This document shows, piece after piece, positions 22,261 to 29,485 of a stretch of 36,100 nucleotides of DNA. Source of the DNA: a virus; the IMG/VR virus record IMGVR_UViG_3300048930_001420, positions 1-36,100 of that record; one strand, written 5' to 3'. Position numbers and translations under genes: made by a program. The notes under the pieces were generated by a model, which saw only the letters and a program-made list of their open reading frames with translations, did not search any database and had not been told where the DNA came from. Numbering within the stretch: position 1 is the stretch's first letter; the number at the start of each line of letters is the position of its first letter.

Positions 22261-24387
22261 TCAACCTCGCGCAGCCGCTCGCATTTCGGCGAGCGTCTTC
22301 CGCCGCGGCTTGCTTGCCTGACTCTCAGCCGCTTGCTTCATCTCGCTAAGCGATCGGGAGGTTGATCGGCGAGGCTTGCGTCGGGTGGCAAGGGTTTCGG
22401 CTGGAGAGGTCGCTCCCTCCATGCTGGCGGCGACTCCGGCCAGAATGAGCGCGTCGAGGAAGTGATTGTCGCGGTTGGGCTTTTTCGACCACTCGTATAG
22501 CTTTCTCCCGTTGCCTGATGTTTCTACGGGATACTCAGCAGACAGATTATCTGCGATCATGCGATGTCGAGAAGGTCCCGCCTTGAACAATTGCCAAGCT
22601 CCTGGATCCGCATCATCGACCGAGAAAGATTCCGCGACGAACGTCTTCCATCGGTTAGTGTCTATATGCACGCTTCTTGCTCCGCGCAACCTTTTGCCGG
22701 GTGGCATCTTCCAGCCGAACCCATACCGTTCGCCTTTCAGCCTTTTCATCATCTCCCACGGTCGGTTCTTCGCGTTTACACCAAAGCCTTTGGATGGCAT
22801 CCAATTTATGCTTCCATCGAATCCATCGCAGAATCGATACACTGCCTCGGTGCGGTGACCGGAGTCCACAATGCCTCGGCGAATCGGGATGACAGAATAA
22901 TCGTCCCGCTGGTATTGTCTCGTGGAGAGCTCAACAGAGAGCATTTGCAGAGCTTTGATCAACGCTTCGGAGGGGCGAGTCTGTTTAGTAGCCCTGAGGT
23001 ATGTGCGGTCGCATTGCGCTAAAGTCGTATAATCGACACCCTGATCGGGCCAGATCCCGTAATCGACCACGAGCCCGCGAAAATCAGGGCTGGTTCCGAG
23101 TAAAGCCCACCAAAGAGTGGATTCTTGTACGTCAACGCCGAGTGTTAGGTGCTCGACCCAATCCGGGAGCTTTCGTTGCTTGTGAGTTGGAGAGACTCTC
23201 AAACAGTATTCGTCACTCGTAAGGACTCGCAATTCTGTCGATATCGCGATCGTGGGCTTCGGCTCGTTGTTGTATTCGGCATCGAACGTGTCTGGATTGT
23301 CCGCTCGCAATCCATACGCATGCTGAATCGCCGAGATCTCGTGTTCGTAGTATCGAGCCTCCCACCCAACACGGCTCCCAGCGTCCATCGCCTTTCGATT
23401 CTTGCGATAGAAAGCCGTTGCCTTGGGGTGCGTGTCGTCACCGGAATCGATCTCCTCGGCGCGGATCTCGAGATACTGATCCCAAAGCTTCGTTTCGGCG
23501 GGCCAATCGTAGACCAGTTTGCATCGCATCCCGTGCCATTTGGGATTGAGCTTGGGATTGAGCAACCGATCGGCGACGTCTCCCTCGCGGATGACAGTCA
23601 CCGCAGCAAACCCTGCGATGCGTTGGCCTGGTCCTGCTAAACCAAGGATTGCACCGGAGAGGACCTTTTCCCGCTTGGCGCATTCGATCTCAGATCGGGC
23701 CGAGAGGTCGGTTTGCGGGTCGTTGATGAGGACGAAATCGGGCCGCAGAGTCTTGCCATCCGCAGTGACCGTTTGCATCCCACGGATACGGCCAAGGATC
23801 CCAGAACAACGGAACGTCGCTCCGGACGCCTTGCTCCCCGGTACCGTCGGAAAGACGAGCTCTTTCTTTGTCCAGGTAATGAGAGTCCGATCACCAAGAC
23901 ACGTTTGCGCGTTGGCTCTTTGGGTGATTCCCTCGAGAGCTCGAATCGGGATCGCGATCTCGGGAAAGTCCTCGCGGAGGAGATCATTTGTCTCCCATTC
24001 GATCTTGAGAACGTCGAGTGATTCCTCGGCCGCCTGGCCGTCCGCTTCGATCAGTGCAAGAAAGCGACGGTGACCATAGCTGAGAGCCCAGTTACCTGCG
24101 CGAATGAGGATCGTGGTCTTTCCAGATCCTCGAGACATTGCGATGCAAAAGAGACCGCCCTCGAGAGTCGCTTTTTCAATCGACTTGATCACTTTGAGGT
24201 GATCTTCTGAGAAAGGCTTTGGGAAGCTCTCCGGGTAGTACGTGAGCAGATACCGCTCTAGGTTCCGTTCGCAGGCCTGGCGGCGTTTGTAGTTTTTGGG
24301 GCGTGGTATGCGCCCGACGTCGCGTTTGTCTTCAGCTGCCTGTCGCTGTCGCGTGTTGACTCGGGCCTTATGCGCTTCGTAGCTCAT
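22261..24387 (-). CDS. Terminase large subunit (GpA-like)
   Basis: The 708-residue protein has Walker A SRGSGKTT at residues 85-92, an adenine-binding-like helix, and Walker B FVLINDPQTD at about 218-227. Conserved downstream features include GLAGPGQRIAGFAAVTVI and, in the nuclease half, TLGVDVQESTLWW and RGIVDSGHRTEAV, matching the acidic residues of the RNase-H-like nuclease of GpA-type terminases. It cuts and pumps DNA into the capsid. A typical small terminase gene is not visible upstream; the start is followed only by a 160-base divergent promoter region. Its tail is Arg/Lys/Ser-rich. Confidence 0.92.
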   Translation of the reverse strand: MSYEAHKARVNTRQRQAAEDKRDVGRIPRPKNYKRRQACERNLERYLLTYYPESFPKPFSEDHLKVIKSIEKATLEGGLFCIAMSRGSGKTTILIRAGNWALSYGHRRFLALIEADGQAAEESLDVLKIEWETNDLLREDFPEIAIPIRALEGITQRANAQTCLGDRTLITWTKKELVFPTVPGSKASGATFRCSGILGRIRGMQTVTADGKTLRPDFVLINDPQTDLSARSEIECAKREKVLSGAILGLAGPGQRIAGFAAVTVIREGDVADRLLNPKLNPKWHGMRCKLVYDWPAETKLWDQYLEIRAEEIDSGDDTHPKATAFYRKNRKAMDAGSRVGWEARYYEHEISAIQHAYGLRADNPDTFDAEYNNEPKPTIAISTELRVLTSDEYCLRVSPTHKQRKLPDWVEHLTLGVDVQESTLWWALLGTSPDFRGLVVDYGIWPDQGVDYTTLAQCDRTYLRATKQTRPSEALIKALQMLSVELSTRQYQRDDYSVIPIRRGIVDSGHRTEAVYRFCDGFDGSINWMPSKGFGVNAKNRPWEMMKRLKGERYGFGWKMPPGKRLRGARSVHIDTNRWKTFVAESFSVDDADPGAWQLFKAGPSRHRMIADNLSAEYPVETSGNGRKLYEWSKKPNRDNHFLDALILAGVAASMEGATSPAETLATRRKPRRSTSRSLSEMKQAAESQASKPRRKTLAEMRAAARG

Positions 24388-24497
24388 TTCCCGAACTTAC
24401 GGTATCTGTGGACAATGCGCGATCTAGAGATACCAATTCTCTATTGGGTCACATTACGATTTCTGGTACTAGACCAGGTGCGCGCTGATTTGCCGCA

Positions 24498-24526
24498 TTG
24501 CGCTAGGATGGATCCGGCGCTAAGAT
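24498..24526 (+). promoter_or_regulatory. Possible promoter of the methyltransferase gene
   Basis: On the plus strand TTGCGC (24498-24503), exactly 17 bases, then TAAGAT (24521-24526). The leader would be very short, with AAAGGAG starting at 24533 and the ATG at 24548. Two small inverted repeats lie further left in the same divergent region (CCAAT-TCTCT-ATTGG near 24441 and CTGGT-ACTAG-ACCAG near 24464), possible operators. Confidence 0.4.
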
Positions 24527-24547
24527 AGGTGCAAAGGAGTTACGCAT

Positions 24548-25369
24548 ATGGTTCGAAAGTCAAATTCACTTCCGCTCAAGTGGCACGGCGGAAAACAGTA
24601 TCTCGCGGACAAGATTGTTTCGCTTTTTCCAGAGCATACCCACTATGTGGAAGCGTACTTCGGCGGTGGAGCTGTGCTCTTTGCCAAGCCCTGGGAACTG
24701 GTCGATTCTCATTCCGAAGTTGTAAACGACCTCAACGGATCGTTGGCCAACTTTTGGCGTGTACTTGGGGACGAAGTACTCTTTCCCAAGTTTCAGCGAC
24801 TTGCCTCTGCGACGCCTTTCTCGAAGCCACGTTGGGAGGAATCTAAAAGTAGGGTGTCCGAGGACCCGGTGCTTCGCGCGTTAGACTTCTTTGTTCAATA
24901 TCGACAGTCTCGACAGGGACTCGGTCGAGACTTTGCCACAATGTCGCGAGAACGAACACGCAGAGGAATGAACGAACAGGTCTCGTCTTGGTTGTCTGCA
25001 ATCGAGGGCCTAGAGGATGCCCATGCTCGAATCAAGCGTGTCGTTGTTTTGTCAGAGGATGCTGTGACCGTTATTCGAAGAGAAGATTCATGCAGCACAC
25101 TGTTCTACCTCGACCCGCCCTACCTTCACGAAACTCGGACAGCAACTAAATGCTACGAGCACGAATTGGCTACTGAGCAGCACGAGCAGCTCTTGGCATC
25201 CCTCAATAGTATTGAGGGTAAGTTCATCTTGAGTGGATACAGAAGCCCTATGTACGACAGCTTCGCTAAAAAGCAGGGGCTAAGGCGAATCGACATTGAA
25301 ATCGATAACAAAAGCAGCGGAAGCAAAGTTAAGCCAACAAAGATCGAGAGCCTTTGGTTTAACTATTGA
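24548..25369 (+). CDS. Dam-type (D12 class) adenine-N6 DNA methyltransferase, orphan
   Basis: The 273-residue protein has the D12 family layout: PLKWHGGKQYLADKIVSLFP at residues 9-28, the AdoMet-binding EAYFGGGAVLF at 35-45, DLNGSLANFWRVL at 61-73, and the catalytic LDPPY at 188-192, then FILSGYRSPMYD. It transfers methyl from AdoMet to adenine. No restriction enzyme gene is near, so it is a solitary methyltransferase that may protect phage DNA or alter gene control. It is the only plus-strand gene in the middle of the window; AAAGGAG precedes the ATG, and its end overlaps the convergent gene by 11 bases. GATC is the usual Dam target, but specificity cannot be read from the sequence. Confidence 0.9.
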   Translation: MVRKSNSLPLKWHGGKQYLADKIVSLFPEHTHYVEAYFGGGAVLFAKPWELVDSHSEVVNDLNGSLANFWRVLGDEVLFPKFQRLASATPFSKPRWEESKSRVSEDPVLRALDFFVQYRQSRQGLGRDFATMSRERTRRGMNEQVSSWLSAIEGLEDAHARIKRVVVLSEDAVTVIRREDSCSTLFYLDPPYLHETRTATKCYEHELATEQHEQLLASLNSIEGKFILSGYRSPMYDSFAKKQGLRRIDIEIDNKSSGSKVKPTKIESLWFNY

Positions 25370-26120
25370 TCGCTTTTCTCGCGTTCATCAGGGTCTTGAG
25401 CAAAAAGCTGCTCGGAACAGACTTGTTGCCTAGCAGCTTTCTAAGGTAGATGCAAAGCTGTTCGGCTTCTGCTGGGTAAACCAAAAGCTCATCGAGTGTC
25501 TTGCTTTTGTACATTGAAGCGAAGCTATCTTGAAGAAATTCGATGAACGACTCTCTCGTTGCATCGATCCCAAACTGCTGCAGGCTCTTTGCTAAGCTCT
25601 CTGATCGCGTTCGCTTTCTGTAGATACGAGGAAGTGTTGGATCCTTCCTGGCGTTAAACAGTGATCTGAGGATTAGGTGATCGGGGATTTTGTCGCGTCC
25701 AAGCCTGGAGCAGATTCCTTTTTCAGAAAGACGAGATCGAGTGTCTAGGCAGAATCTCATGGCCTCTTTGGGGTTAGTGATCAAGTCATCGACTGTCGTG
25801 TCTGGGTAGCCGTCTTGGAAAGCATCAATCACCTCCACTTGAAAATCACGACTCGAGCAATTGAGCCCAAGTTCAGCCAGTGTAGTGTTGAGGGTCGTTT
25901 TCCTCTTACTCGTTTTTCTTAGCTCGAGCCCGAAGTAATCAATCAATGCCACGAAGTCTTCGAGGCCTAGCCCTGGAGTCTGCCCATCTGCAATTGCATC
26001 CAGTGTTGAAATCGGTAGCCCAACACTCTTAGCGATTCTTGGAAAGTCCTCCCTCGCTTTGTCCAGGAGGATGTGAATTGGGAGCAACACTTGCGAGAGT
26101 TTTTCTTTCGACGAACTCAT
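25359..26120 (-). CDS. Helix-turn-helix protein with two internal repeats
   Basis: The 253-residue protein has an N-terminal helix-turn-helix-like part (ILLDKAREDFPRIAKSVGLP, ISTLDAIADGQTPGLGLEDF) resembling Cro/CI-type domains. The rest is a tandem duplication: DAFQDGYPDTTVDDLITNPKE, AMRFC, PDHLILRSLFNARK in the first copy and DSFASMYKSKTLDELLVYPAE, AEQLC, PSSFLLKTLMNARK in the second. Single-copy versions of this module are, as far as I recall, frequent in planctomycetes and their phages. A regulator is likely. It follows the tRNA and is probably cotranscribed with it. Confidence 0.7.
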   Translation of the reverse strand: MSSSKEKLSQVLLPIHILLDKAREDFPRIAKSVGLPISTLDAIADGQTPGLGLEDFVALIDYFGLELRKTSKRKTTLNTTLAELGLNCSSRDFQVEVIDAFQDGYPDTTVDDLITNPKEAMRFCLDTRSRLSEKGICSRLGRDKIPDHLILRSLFNARKDPTLPRIYRKRTRSESLAKSLQQFGIDATRESFIEFLQDSFASMYKSKTLDELLVYPAEAEQLCIYLRKLLGNKSVPSSFLLKTLMNARKAINS

Positions 26121-26160
26121 CGGTCTAGTTGCCTTTCGGGAAACACGATATAAACTTAAA

Positions 26161-26234
26161 TACCCCCGAGAGGAATTGAACCTCTAACCCAGCCTTCGCA
26201 AAAAGCTTGCTCTATCCAATTGAGCTACGGGGGC
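26161..26234 (-). tRNA. tRNA, anticodon TGC (Ala) by strict position, Arg-like D loop
   Basis: The 74-base minus-strand sequence folds completely: acceptor GCCCCCG/CGGGGGT (first pair G-T), TA, D arm GCTC-AATTGGATA-GAGC, A26, anticodon arm AGCTT-TTTGCGA-AGGCT, variable GGGTT, T arm AGAGG-TTCAATT-CCTCT, discriminator A, no encoded CCA. Counting places the anticodon at TGC. The usual Ala G3-T70 pair is missing (C3-G70) and the D loop with A20 is Arg-like, where a one-base slip would read GCG, so the amino acid is uncertain. Confidence 0.85.
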
Positions 26235-26262
26235 ACAAGGCACGCCAATGCCTCGTGAAAAC

Positions 26263-26293
26263 AAACAGCCTCCTGCAAAACGGGAGGCTGTTT
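26263..26293 (-). terminator. Rho-independent terminator
   Basis: AAACAGCCTCC (26263-26273) and GGAGGCTGTTT (26283-26293) form a perfect 11-bp stem with a 9-base loop; on the minus strand it continues GTTTTCACG, giving a U-rich end. It can close the early operon that ends with the zinc-ribbon gene at 26362. It also lies only about 10 bases after the expected start point of the promoter at 26309-26337. Confidence 0.72.
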
Positions 26294-26308
26294 CACTTTC
26301 TGCTTACG

Positions 26309-26337
26309 ATTGTACACTGGCTTATGCGGAATGTCAA
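26309..26337 (-). promoter_or_regulatory. Near-consensus sigma-70 promoter
   Basis: On the minus strand TTGACA (26332-26337), exactly 17 bases, then TACAAT (26309-26314). It is the best vegetative promoter in the window. It lies between the stop of the 78-residue zinc protein and the terminator hairpin, pointing to the tRNA and the helix-turn-helix gene. Confidence 0.8.
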
Positions 26338-26351
26338 CAATTCCGCATAAG
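26321..26351. promoter_or_regulatory. Operator-like inverted repeat over the -35 element
   Basis: CTTATGCGGAAT (26321-26332) and ATTCCGCATAAG (26340-26351) are perfect 12-base arms around a 7-base spacer. The -35 hexamer of the minus-strand promoter lies in the spacer and inner arm, so a dimeric repressor binding here would block it. On the plus strand it is followed by AGGTTTTT and could also act as a terminator there, but no plus-strand gene leads into it. Confidence 0.55.
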
Positions 26352-26361
26352 AGGTTTTTCG

Positions 26362-26598
26362 TTAGCCGCAGCCCTTCGGGTGTACCTGTCGAGGGTTCTG
26401 GCGAAGCTGCTCGATGGCGATGGTGGACCGCGATTGCTTGTAGCTCGGTGCACCGCACGCGAAGCGATAGTAGGTCAACTCGGGAGTGCTCTTGTACGCG
26501 CGAGCGATCGCCCCGCAGCTGGGGCAAACACGAGCAGCTCGGCGAGGCTGGGATCCGAACCGAGATTGTCGGAGAGCGCGGCGTGGGTCGTTGTTCAA
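26362..26598 (-). CDS. Small zinc-ribbon-like protein
   Basis: The 78-residue product contains VCPSCGAIARAYKSTPELTY and then YRFACGAPS, a CPxCG knuckle followed by a single further Cys-Gly, then a Gln/Arg-rich C terminus with a last Cys. The start is a TTG at 26598 with AAGGAG eight bases upstream that overlaps the previous stop (TTGA). The fold resembles short phage zinc fingers that bind RNA or DNA. It is the last gene before the terminator. Confidence 0.6.
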   Translation of the reverse strand: MNNDPRRALRQSRFGSQPRRAARVCPSCGAIARAYKSTPELTYYRFACGAPSYKQSRSTIAIEQLRQNPRQVHPKGCG

Positions 26599-27338
26599 AA
26601 CGGCATCTCCTTGCAAAGACCCTCGCGAACTAGGTGCTCGTTGAGCGTTAGCGTTTCATCGAGCCAGATCCATCCCGAGTGCCTCGAGTTGGCTTTGAGC
26701 GATCCCACCCAATCCTCCGGGCCGTTCATTGGGCGAGGGATTGTGACCGCGAGTTGCTTCGATTTGGTCATCGCATCCCAAGCCGCATCGTATGCAGACT
26801 GCAGTTTCGATAGATCCGAGTAGCAATCGATCAACCAGATCTCAAGCTCATCACCGCAGCTCGTCCTTATCGTCCATCCGTCGATTGGATTCTCGCATCG
26901 AACCGGTTGCGAGATTCCGAGAGTGAGACCGGTTTGCGGTCGCTCCGTTGGTCGGATCGAACGCGACTCCTCGATCCGATCCGTGAGGACCGCAGCGAAG
27001 CCGTTCGATTCGAGCGGGAATGGAGGAGTACTCGAACGGAGCCCATAACCAACGAGGAGATCCGATACGGTCACCTCGCCATCGAGCCATATCCAACCAG
27101 GCTTGGGAGTGTCCTTCGCGAGCTCTCGCAGCCAGAGCCCCCAGGACACGCATGGAGGCTCAGGGATCGTGACGGCGACCGAGGTCGCTTTCGTGATAGC
27201 TCGCTCGAGGAGGATCCGCTCCTGCCTCGTGAACGGGATCGGATCATAGGATCGATAGCACGGGTGGCAATCGATCGGGTCGATCTCCATCGCCCGGAAC
27301 TCAAGGCCAATCGACAGAGTGGTTTGTAGGATGGTCAC
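26595..27338 (-). CDS. Protein with two SNase-like (OB-fold) repeats
   Basis: Two halves share one pattern. The first has LSIGLEFRAMEIDPIDC, a helix, VAVTIPEPP, LAKDTPKPGWIWLDGEVTVS and DLLVGYGL; the second has LEIWLIDCYSD, a helix, LAVTIPRPM, LKANSRHSGWIWLDETLTLN and EHLVREGL. The closing W.d...tvn..LV..GL motif is that of staphylococcal-nuclease domains, but the catalytic Arg/Asp/Glu set is not clear, so binding without cleavage is possible. I place the start at a GTG (27338) with AGAGG upstream; the frame is open to a TTG at 27428. It follows the sigma-factor gene after 140 bases without features. Confidence 0.62.
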   Translation of the reverse strand: MTILQTTLSIGLEFRAMEIDPIDCHPCYRSYDPIPFTRQERILLERAITKATSVAVTIPEPPCVSWGLWLRELAKDTPKPGWIWLDGEVTVSDLLVGYGLRSSTPPFPLESNGFAAVLTDRIEESRSIRPTERPQTGLTLGISQPVRCENPIDGWTIRTSCGDELEIWLIDCYSDLSKLQSAYDAAWDAMTKSKQLAVTIPRPMNGPEDWVGSLKANSRHSGWIWLDETLTLNEHLVREGLCKEMPF

Positions 27339-27478
27339 CGAGTCCACCTCTACAGTGAGGCCGCGCGGCGGGATTCGAGAAGGTTGAAGAATAGTCAAGC
27401 GATTCGCCCATAGCAGATAGCAAAACAATCCCGTGAGCCGATGCTCGCGGTGTGTCTATCTGTCTGGTATTGGCCAAA

Positions 27479-28159
27479 TCAGGACCTTGCTAAAGTATCT
27501 TTGAGCCTCTCCGGCTGCTTTCTGAGATTTTTTAGAATGGCTCCCATCATTTGTGACACTCGGCTTTCGGCAAGCCCCATGATCGTTGCGATCTCGTGCA
27601 TCTTCGCAGCCTTGAACCAATAGAGGTTCATAATGGTCTGCTCGTCGATCGACAAGCTCCTGAAGGCCGAGACGAGTGCGTCGTCTCGATCGAGGCCCGT
27701 CTCTAAGCGTCGTAGCCTCACGCGTTCCAACTCGAGAGCCGAGAGTGGTACTGGATTACATTCTCGAGCTCTTTCTGCGCCCGTATGCTCAAAGAACTCA
27801 TCGTCGTTGACTGGGTGACCGAGCGAATGCTGAATTGCTAGAGAATCCGCCGCGTTCTTCTTAATGCGTTTCCGAGCTGGTCGCTTAAGATGGTCCAGCG
27901 ATCGCAGGCAATCCTGAATCGAAAACTGGATCCTCATCGCGCAGTAGGTGCGAAATGAGGAACTGCTCGGCTCATATGTTTTGATCGCATTCAGCAATCC
28001 TTCACCCGCAGCACTAACGAGCGCATCTCGATCGACTTTACGGTTCAGCTGCTTAAATCGCTTCATTGCGAGCATGCGAGCCATTGGGTAGAAATGCTCG
28101 CAGATCGCAGCCTTGACATCGGGCTCGTGTCGTCGTGACCAATCGTATTCCGGATCCAT
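27479..28159 (-). CDS. RNA polymerase sigma factor, FliA/sigma-28-like
   Basis: The 226-residue protein has region 2 (FYPMARMLAMKRFKQL, DALVSAAGEGLLNAIKTYEP, FRTYCAMRIQFSIQDCLRSL), a region 3 part (RPARKRIKKNAADSLAIQHS, then GHPVNDDEFFEHTG) and region 4 (LSIDEQTIMNLYWFKAAKMH, EIATIMGLAESRVSQMM, LKNLRK at about 170-215). The ESRVSQ signature is that of the FliA/WhiG group. A phage sigma factor at the end of the early operon can redirect host RNA polymerase to late promoters. No FliA-type promoter consensus was found in front of the late genes, so its target sequence may differ. Confidence 0.86.
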   Translation of the reverse strand: MDPEYDWSRRHEPDVKAAICEHFYPMARMLAMKRFKQLNRKVDRDALVSAAGEGLLNAIKTYEPSSSSFRTYCAMRIQFSIQDCLRSLDHLKRPARKRIKKNAADSLAIQHSLGHPVNDDEFFEHTGAERARECNPVPLSALELERVRLRRLETGLDRDDALVSAFRSLSIDEQTIMNLYWFKAAKMHEIATIMGLAESRVSQMMGAILKNLRKQPERLKDTLARS

Positions 28160-28174
28160 CGCAGGAGAGTCTCG

Positions 28175-28468
28175 CTAAGGGCAAACCGCTCCATCGGTGC
28201 AACCGTCGTCCATGGCTTTGTGCAGCCTAGCGGAATCGGAGGGATTTTGGCAACTGCGATACTCGCCGCACCACTCGTCTTTATGAATGTACGGCCGGTG
28301 CACTTCAGTCCCTCCGTCAAGTGCGACCAGCTGCGGCGGATACCTATAGCACCAACCAAACAACGATCCTGATCGGAATCTTTTTAGGTTCGGGCCTTTT
28401 GGTCTCCAATATCTGCAGCTCTCGCAAGTCATTCCATTGGAGTAAGGTTCATCCGTTGGCTGCATCAT
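28175..28468 (-). CDS. Small cysteine-rich phage protein
   Basis: The 97-residue product has MTCESCRYWRPK, FGWCYRYPPQLV and HKDEWCGEYRSC: a CxxC pair, WC...P and a WCGEY motif, arranged like the small phage proteins with a C-x2-C...WC...WCGe(y/f) zinc site. Function unknown. The ATG at 28468 forms an ATGA overlap with the previous stop; a longer frame upstream is the shadow of that gene. Confidence 0.68.
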   Translation of the reverse strand: MMQPTDEPYSNGMTCESCRYWRPKGPNLKRFRSGSLFGWCYRYPPQLVALDGGTEVHRPYIHKDEWCGEYRSCQNPSDSARLHKAMDDGCTDGAVCP

Positions 28469-28896
28469 CTCTTCCCCTTCAAAACCGTTTTGAGTACACG
28501 CCTCCTTGAATAGGCATCGGATTCCTTTTTCATGTGTTGAGAAATCACTCCGATAGCCCAATAAGAGAAAGCATTGAGAATCGGTCGCACATTTTCATCG
28601 TCTGCCCAACCTGCGAATCCAATGCTCAAGGAATCGCCAGCTGAATAGAACGTTACCGCTTCGCGTTGATCGAAGTAGTCGCAGGAGCATGTGATCGCAA
28701 ACTCAAACCCACTCCCTGACTCACCTACTTTGACCTTACTATCACATCGGTAAAAGAAATCACCGGCCACCAAATGCTTGTTGATCCGATCGCGAAGCTG
28801 CTCGACATCCGATTTGCTTAACTGCTCGTTCTTGAAGCCCGCATCTGTGAAGATATTCCTAGCGTCGTCTCGCGTGAACTTTGAAATCTCATCCAT
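28465..28896 (-). CDS. Hypothetical early protein
   Basis: The 143-residue product starts MDEISKFTRDDARNIFTDAG, has FEFAITCSCDYFDQREAVTF and SIGFAGWADDENVRPILNAF, and ends with a basic tail (YSRRRVLKTVLKGKR). No domain is recognised; the strand-rich centre suggests a small alpha/beta fold. The ATG at 28896 has AGAGG ten bases upstream and overlaps the preceding gene by eight bases; an in-frame TTG lies eight codons earlier. Confidence 0.62.
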   Translation of the reverse strand: MDEISKFTRDDARNIFTDAGFKNEQLSKSDVEQLRDRINKHLVAGDFFYRCDSKVKVGESGSGFEFAITCSCDYFDQREAVTFYSAGDSLSIGFAGWADDENVRPILNAFSYWAIGVISQHMKKESDAYSRRRVLKTVLKGKR

Positions 28897-29401
28897 GGCG
28901 GCTGCCTCTGATTCGTTCAAGCATCAAAAAGAATCGGTGCCAATGCTTGCGATTTTTGGTGTGAGCATCTGGCCTGGCTTTGGTCTTGTCCAGCTCGCGA
29001 GGGAACTGCTCCAGCTTCCAACCTGGCGGGAGACCCCTTAGGTCCGACATCGGCATTCGATATGCCAAGTCATCGACATCAAAGTGAGGCCCGAAAATCG
29101 CTTTGCCCTTGTACCGGAATCCTTCACGGACCTCGTGCTCCTGAGCTGCTAGGACTGCCTTCAGAGCCGTCTGAACAATCTCGCTCGTGGTGGAGTATCG
29201 AGAGACGAGCCATTTACGACCGTGCTGAACTTGGAACTTGCCCGACGCTATGTCCCAAGCATCGAAAGACACCTGCAGATAGATCGGCCCTTCGGGGTCC
29301 TCATTGACGGGCTCGATGTGAATCGTCCAATCGAGGTAATCAATTCGGTCCACGATACGCTTGATTTGCTCAAGTCTTAGTCGCCCTTGTTCTTTCGTCA
29401 T
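28889..29401 (-). CDS. Hypothetical early protein
   Basis: The 170-residue product has GRLRLEQIKRIVDRIDYLDW at the start, a beta part (TIHIEPVNEDPEGPIYLQVS, WDIASGKFQVQHGRKWLVS), FRYKGKAIFGPHFDVDDLAY and a basic His-rich end. This looks like a small alpha/beta phage protein encoded after replication genes; no specific function is recognised. AGGAG stands six bases before the ATG. It is followed by overlapping small genes and preceded by the initiator gene and a hairpin. Confidence 0.62.
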   Translation of the reverse strand: MTKEQGRLRLEQIKRIVDRIDYLDWTIHIEPVNEDPEGPIYLQVSFDAWDIASGKFQVQHGRKWLVSRYSTTSEIVQTALKAVLAAQEHEVREGFRYKGKAIFGPHFDVDDLAYRMPMSDLRGLPPGWKLEQFPRELDKTKARPDAHTKNRKHWHRFFLMLERIRGSRHG

Positions 29402-29448
29402 TTTCGCTCCTGGGTGGTGGTGTTTATGAATCGTATCTACCGTTAGTC

Positions 29449-29472
29449 GCGATCAGCTCTCTCGCTGATCGC
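29449..29472. repeat. Perfect inverted repeat after the initiator gene
   Basis: GCGATCAGC (29449-29457) and GCTGATCGC (29464-29472) form 9-base arms with a 6-base spacer in the 84-base gap after the initiator stop. There is no T run, so it is not a typical terminator. Both arms contain GATC, the presumed Dam site. It may be an attenuator, a protein-binding site or part of an origin. Confidence 0.4.
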
Positions 29473-29485
29473 AAGCTGTCCTAAG

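Noticed and set aside
24388-24547. A small terminase gene upstream of the large subunit
   Set aside because: The 160 bases have no open frame with a start on the minus strand; they look like a divergent promoter region.
26161-26234. The tRNA as the phage attachment site
   Set aside because: It is internal to the phage, far from the integrase, and no duplicated 3' end segment was noticed elsewhere in the window.
26225-26527. 100-codon minus-strand frame over the tRNA, terminator and promoter
   Set aside because: It crosses a tRNA, a terminator hairpin and the zinc-protein gene in another frame; no family resemblance.
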